DNA from: Lachnospiraceae bacterium
Lineage (GTDB): Bacteria > Bacillota > Clostridia > Lachnospirales > Lachnospiraceae
Reading direction: 5' to 3'
NCBI GenBank assembly: GCA_017444545.1
Contig: JAFSWJ010000117.1
Location: 1-8,812, forward strand
Length of the DNA: 8,812 nt
Made by a program: the position numbers and the translations under genes. The notes below the pieces were generated by a model, which was given only the letters and a program-made list of their open reading frames with translations, had not been told where the DNA came from and ran no database searches. Of the stretch, positions 5,350-8,812 are shown piece after piece (the stretch's first letter is position 1; every line of letters starts with the position of its first letter).

Positions 5350-7023
5350 TCAGAGCATTTTTTTGATGTAGTGGCCGGTGTAGGATTGCTTCATTCTGGC
5401 GACCTGCTCGGGAGTGCCTTCGGCTATCACCGTGCCGCCGCCGTCGCCGCCTTCCGGACCCAGGTCTATGATGTAGTCGGCACATTTGATCACGTCCAGG
5501 TTGTGCTCGATCACAACTACGGTATTTCCGCTCTCGGAAAGCCGTCTCAATATGTCCACCAGCTTGTGCACATCGGCAAAATGCAGGCCGGTCGTAGGTT
5601 CGTCAAGGATGTAGAGGGTCTTGCCGGTTCCCTTTTTTGAAAGTTCGGCCGCCAGCTTGATCCTCTGGGCTTCGCCTCCGGAAAGTTCGGTTGAAGGCTG
5701 CCCCAGCTTGATATAGGAAAGTCCCACATCGTAGAGGGTCTGGATCTTTCTTTTGATTGTCGGAACATTCTCAAAAAAGGTGAGTGCCTCCTCCACCGTC
5801 ATATCCAGGACATCGGCTATGTTTTTGCCCTTGTACATGATATCGAGAGTTTCCCTGTTGTATCTCTTTCCGTGGCAGATCTCGCAGGGAACATAGACAT
5901 CCGGCAGAAAATGCATCTCTATCTTCACTATTCCGTCACCGCTGCAGGCCTCGCATCTGCCGCCTTTGACATTAAAGGAAAACCTGCCCTTGCTGTAGCC
6001 GCGGGCTCTGGCTTCTGCCGTACCCGAAAAAAGATCCCTGATAAGGTCAAACACACCTGTATAGGTGGCCGGATTTGACCTGGGAGTCCTTCCTATGGGC
6101 GACTGGTCTATGGCTATGACCTTGTCGAGCTTTTCAAAACCGAGGATCCTGTCATGCTTTCCCGGTATGACACGGGCTCTGTTCAGCTTTCTGGCCGCTG
6201 CCTTGTAGAGGATCTCGTTTACAAGCGAGGATTTCCCTGAGCCTGAGACCCCTGTGACCGCTGTCATCACTCCCAGCGGGAATTTCACGTCTATTTTTTT
6301 GAGGTTGTTCTCCGCCGCGCCCTTTACAGTCAGAAATCCGGCGGGCTTCCTGCGTTTTTCGGGAACCTCTATCTTCATCTTTCCCGAAAGATACTGCCCC
6401 GTAACAGAGGCTTTGACCTTCATGATATCCTTTGCCGTTCCCTCGGCCACAAGCTGACCGCCGTGCATCCCGGCGCCGGGGCCGATATCCACTATATGAT
6501 CGGCAGCCATCATCGTATCCTCGTCATGCTCCACCACTATGAGGGTGTTTCCCAGATCCCGCAGATGCTTTAATGTGGCAAGAAGCTTGTCATTGTCCCT
6601 TTGATGCAGACCGATACTGGGTTCATCAAGTATATAGACCACTCCCACAAGCCCCGATCCTATCTGGGTCGCAAGGCGGATCCTCTGTGCCTCCCCGCCG
6701 GAAAGCGATCCCGTGGCACGCGACAGAGTCAGATAATCAAGACCCACATCCATTAGAAAGCTGACTCTGGATCTGATCTCCTTTAATATCTGTGCTCCTA
6801 TGTACTCCTGCTGCTTTGAAAGCTTTATGTCCTTCATGAAGACTGCCAGTTCCTTTACCGGGAGGGAAGTGATCTCATATATGTTCCTGTCTCCCACGGT
6901 GACGGCAAGGGATTCCTTTTTAAGCCTCATCCCCTTGCAGTCCTCGCAGGCAGTGACTCTCATGTAGGATTCGTACTCTGCCTTCTGGCTTTCGGAAAAG
7001 GTCTCACGGTACCTTCTTTCCAT
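5350..7023 (-). CDS. uvrA: UvrA excinuclease subunit A, C-terminal part (separated by frameshift)
   Basis: The second frame of a disrupted uvrA, 557 residues from the ATG at 7023. UvrA is the damage-recognition ATPase of UvrABC nucleotide excision repair. This part holds the ABC signature of module I ([11 protein letters not shown], fragment residues 107-117) with Walker [14 protein letters not shown]. The complete second module has Walker [10 protein letters not shown] (258-266), a zinc module with cysteines 357, 360, 380 and 383, signature [11 protein letters not shown] (447-457), and Walker [14 protein letters not shown]. It ends IKKML, typical of the family. The ATG at 7023 is probably internal methionine 389 of the intact protein. 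GAGGG lies 12 nt upstream, so weak re-initiation cannot be excluded. Alone this piece lacks Walker A of module I and should not replace full UvrA. The stop is followed 2 nt later by the palindromic element. Confidence 0.93.
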   Translation of the reverse strand: MERRYRETFSESQKAEYESYMRVTACEDCKGMRLKKESLAVTVGDRNIYEITSLPVKELAVFMKDIKLSKQQEYIGAQILKEIRSRVSFLMDVGLDYLTLSRATGSLSGGEAQRIRLATQIGSGLVGVVYILDEPSIGLHQRDNDKLLATLKHLRDLGNTLIVVEHDEDTMMAADHIVDIGPGAGMHGGQLVAEGTAKDIMKVKASVTGQYLSGKMKIEVPEKRRKPAGFLTVKGAAENNLKKIDVKFPLGVMTAVTGVSGSGKSSLVNEILYKAAARKLNRARVIPGKHDRILGFEKLDKVIAIDQSPIGRTPRSNPATYTGVFDLIRDLFSGTAEARARGYSKGRFSFNVKGGRCEACSGDGIVKIEMHFLPDVYVPCEICHGKRYNRETLDIMYKGKNIADVLDMTVEEALTFFENVPTIKRKIQTLYDVGLSYIKLGQPSTELSGGEAQRIKLAAELSKKGTGKTLYILDEPTTGLHFADVHKLVDILRRLSESGNTVVVIEHNLDVIKCADYIIDLGPEGGDGGGTVIAEGTPEQVARMKQSYTGHYIKKML

Positions 7024-8186
7024 ATTTTAATAAGACCCTCGAAGGCTTCGTCATACACGCCCTCGGAGCGTCTGCCCACATAATGTACCTTGACTATCTC
7101 CCCTCCCGTGCCGTGAATAAATATATTTCTGACCTTTTCCGGAAGGTCCCCGTAGGGTGTATCAAGGGAAAACTTATACTTTTTTGCCAGTGCCTCAAGG
7201 AGGGCATGGGAAAAACTCCCTTCCTCGCTGCTTGATGCCCAGCCTATACAGCATACCGCTCCTTCGTTAAAGGAAAGACTCCTGTCGGGGATCATCAGAT
7301 CCTCGTCAAATTCCATCTTGTAGCCGAGTCCTGCGCAGGTCGGGCAGGCGCCAAAGGGATTGTTGAAGGAAAAACTCCTGGGCTCTATCTCATCGATACT
7401 GATGCCGCAGTCCGGACAGGAAAAGCTGTCGGAAAAATTCATCTGTTTTTTGCCGTCAACATCAACTACCAGCAGACCCTCTGACAGATCCAGCACATTT
7501 TCGATGGAGCCCGCAAGCCTGGTCTCTATGCCCGGTTTTATGACCAGCCTGTCAACAACTATGTCTATGCTGTGCCTCAGGTTTTTTTCAAGCTTTATCT
7601 CTTCCGAGAGTTCGTACATGCTGCCATCAATGATGACCCTCACGTATCCGCTCTTTCTGGCTCTCTCCAGGACCTTTTCATGGGTTCCCTTTTTGCCGCG
7701 GACCACCGGTGCCAGAAGCTGGATCTTTGACCGTTCGGGCAGGGCCATCAGGGCATCCGTCATCTCATCCGCAGTCTGTCTGCTGATGACCCTGCCGCAG
7801 TTCGGGCAGTGGGGTATGCCTATGCGGGCATACAGAAGTCTGAAATAATCATAGATCTCCGTGACTGTACCCACGGTCGACCTGGGATTTCTGTTGGTGG
7901 ACTTCTGATCTATGGAAATTGCCGGAGGAAGTCCCTCGATGCTCTCCACATCAGGCTTGTCCATCTGTCCGAGGAACATCCTTGCATACGAAGAAAGGGA
8001 CTGCATATATCTGCGCTGTCCCTCCGCATATATCGTATCAAAGGCAAGTGAAGATTTTCCCGAACCCGAGAGCCCCGTAAATACCGTCAGTGCATTTCTC
8101 GGTATATCCACATCCAGACCCTTGAGATTGTGCTCATTGGCACCCCGGATCCTGATGTAGTCTTTGTATTTGCTGCCTTCAGACAT
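6960..8186 (-). CDS. uvrA: UvrA excinuclease subunit A, N-terminal part (separated by frameshift)
   Basis: The first frame of uvrA, 408 codons, of which residues 1-387 are genuine UvrA and the last 21 are out-of-frame sequence before a chance stop. Features: [20 protein letters not shown], Walker [10 protein letters not shown] (38-46), [20 protein letters not shown], the UvrB-binding insertion, [20 protein letters not shown], and a zinc module with cysteines 257, 260, 281 and 284 around [17 protein letters not shown]. The start is ATG at 8186-8184, overlapping the glycosyltransferase stop in the sequence ATGTCTGA, so translation is probably coupled. uvrB, the common upstream partner of uvrA in Firmicutes, is not present; the neighbour is a glycosyltransferase gene instead. 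With the frame restored, the whole gene spans 5350-8186 and encodes 945 residues, the normal UvrA length. Confidence 0.93.
   Translation of the reverse strand: MSEGSKYKDYIRIRGANEHNLKGLDVDIPRNALTVFTGLSGSGKSSLAFDTIYAEGQRRYMQSLSSYARMFLGQMDKPDVESIEGLPPAISIDQKSTNRNPRSTVGTVTEIYDYFRLLYARIGIPHCPNCGRVISRQTADEMTDALMALPERSKIQLLAPVVRGKKGTHEKVLERARKSGYVRVIIDGSMYELSEEIKLEKNLRHSIDIVVDRLVIKPGIETRLAGSIENVLDLSEGLLVVDVDGKKQMNFSDSFSCPDCGISIDEIEPRSFSFNNPFGACPTCAGLGYKMEFDEDLMIPDRSLSFNEGAVCCIGWASSSEEGSFSHALLEALAKKYKFSLDTPYGDLPEKVRNIFIHGTGGEIVKVHYVGRRSEGVYDEAFEGLIKIWKEGTVRPFPKARRQSTNPT
7021..7031 (-). other. Single-base frameshift site in uvrA
   Basis: The minus strand reads CTT ATT AAA ATA TGG here, whereas UvrA requires FEGLIKNMERRY, that is ATT AAA AAT ATG GAA. 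One A is missing from what should be a run of five (now four, 7028-7025). Adding it makes 5350-8186 a single frame of 946 codons. No other damage is seen in either half. The cause is either a base-call or assembly error or a very recent mutation. Confidence 0.88.
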
Positions 8187-8812
8187 ATTTTTTCACCATC
8201 TTTTCAGTAAATTCCGGACTCCATCTCGTGACAAGCAGATCCTCATGCCTCTTTCCCCTCTTTCTGAGGCCGAAAAGCTGCTCTATGTACTGCAGGGTGG
8301 CGTCCTTTGAAAGCTTTGATTCGCCCGATGCCCTGTCCTGAAATGAGTAGGGTATCTCGACAACCAGGGAATAATCCGTCATGGCAAGTACCTCTATCAT
8401 GATCTTCCAGCCTACAGGCTGAAGATCGGCACCTGCAAGCATGCTCTGTCTGAACATGAACAGACCGCTGGTGGGATCCGAGATCTTTTTGAGACAGGGC
8501 AGCAGAAGCTTTCCCATCCATCTTGCGGTACCTGAAACAAACTTCCTGTACAGGTTCAGACCCCCGTCGCTGCCTCCTTTTATCAGGCGGCTGGGCACGC
8601 AGATGTCTGCTCCGCTGCAAAGCGCGGCGTACATGGGCCTCAGTATTTCCGGCGGATGCTGCAGATCTGCATCCATGCAGGCAAGAAAATCCCCGTCTGC
8701 CTCCTCAAAGCCTCTGATCACCGCGGTAGCAAGCCCCTTTTCATTCTCCCTGTGGATGAAACGTACATGTGGATCCTTTTGTGAAAGGGTCTCCAGGATC
8801 TTTGGCGTATCA
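8179..8812 (-). CDS. DPM1-like family 2 glycosyltransferase (5' end cut by window edge)
   Basis: The last 210 residues of a GT2 (GT-A fold) transferase resembling polyprenol/dolichol-phosphate mannosyltransferases, which move a sugar from a nucleotide donor to a membrane lipid carrier. The frame is open to the edge, so the gene begins outside the window. Visible residues start DTPKILETLSQK, followed by a GLATAVIRGFEEADGD segment. The metal-binding motif MDADLQHPPE comes next, then VPSRLIKGG and the DPM1-like KISDPTSGLFMFR. The segment GWKIMIEVLAM and the acceptor-side EIPYSFQDRASGESKLS follow. The protein stops soon afterwards with no GtrA-type or other membrane segment, so it is the short soluble form, probably membrane-associated through its substrate. 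The real acceptor and sugar cannot be told from sequence. It overlaps uvrA by 8 nt and is its direct upstream operon partner. Confidence 0.88.
   Translation of the reverse strand, partial: DTPKILETLSQKDPHVRFIHRENEKGLATAVIRGFEEADGDFLACMDADLQHPPEILRPMYAALCSGADICVPSRLIKGGSDGGLNLYRKFVSGTARWMGKLLLPCLKKISDPTSGLFMFRQSMLAGADLQPVGWKIMIEVLAMTDYSLVVEIPYSFQDRASGESKLSKDATLQYIEQLFGLRKRGKRHEDLLVTRWSPEFTEKMVKKYV

Noticed and set aside
5131..5640. A 169-codon plus-strand frame covering the intergenic repeat and the end of uvrA
   Set aside because: Its first part is palindromic repeat and promoter DNA, and the rest is antisense to conserved UvrA sequence. No plausible start signal is visible.
6482..6489. GCCGATAT on the plus strand inside uvrA, a possible SigD -10 box
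   Set aside because: There is no TAAA at the right distance, it lies within conserved coding sequence, and it points away from any plus-strand gene.
7021..7031. Programmed -1 ribosomal frameshift in uvrA
   Set aside because: The site reads ATT AAA ATA. Slipping back would place the lysine tRNA on UAA, a poor pairing, and there is no X XXY YYZ heptamer. UvrA is not known to use recoding. A missing base is simpler.

Overview
The window looks like chromosomal DNA from a motile, flagellated member of the Clostridia, most likely a Lachnospiraceae-type organism of middling GC content. The order mbl, flgF, flgG, rod-binding gene resembles the mbl-flhO-flhP cluster of Bacillus subtilis. The promoters look like SigA and SigD, and RecD2 is the form found in Firmicutes. 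The lineage is inferred from protein resemblance and gene order; no database search was possible. Every protein-coding gene lies on the minus strand, so transcription runs from high to low coordinates.

Right block (8812 to 5350): the end of a DPM1-like family 2 glycosyltransferase is cut by the window edge and overlaps the start of uvrA by 8 nt. The uvrA gene is complete in content, with both ABC modules and both zinc modules. One missing base at about 7025-7028 splits it into a 408-codon 5' frame and a 557-codon 3' frame. Restoring one A gives an uninterrupted 945-residue UvrA.

Intergenic block (5349 to 5021): from uvrA towards mbl this holds four things. First is a roughly 160 bp nested palindrome of REP/REPIN style that starts 2 nt after the uvrA stop. 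Second is a close match to a SigD (sigma-28) flagellar promoter. Third is an intrinsic terminator just downstream of that promoter. Fourth is a good SigA promoter for mbl. A terminator between the SigD promoter and the flagellar operon is unexpected.

Left block (5020 to 1): mbl (an MreB-family cell-shape actin), flgF and flgG (flagellar rod/hook-basal-body proteins), a single-domain FlgJ-like rod-binding protein, and recD2 (a 5'-3' DNA helicase, 3' end off the window). The last three genes are tightly packed, and recD2 overlaps the rod-binding gene by 11 nt with a TTG start. A 216 bp gap between mbl and flgF carries a 57 bp near-perfect palindrome, two further hairpins, and an imperfect 33 bp direct repeat whose flgF-proximal copy includes the flgF ribosome binding site.

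The operon links cell-wall elongation (Mbl) with the flagellar rod that must cross that wall, and carries a DNA-repair helicase as a passenger. No CRISPR array, tRNA, rRNA, prophage or transposase gene was seen. The most unusual material is in the two intergenic regions, not in the genes.
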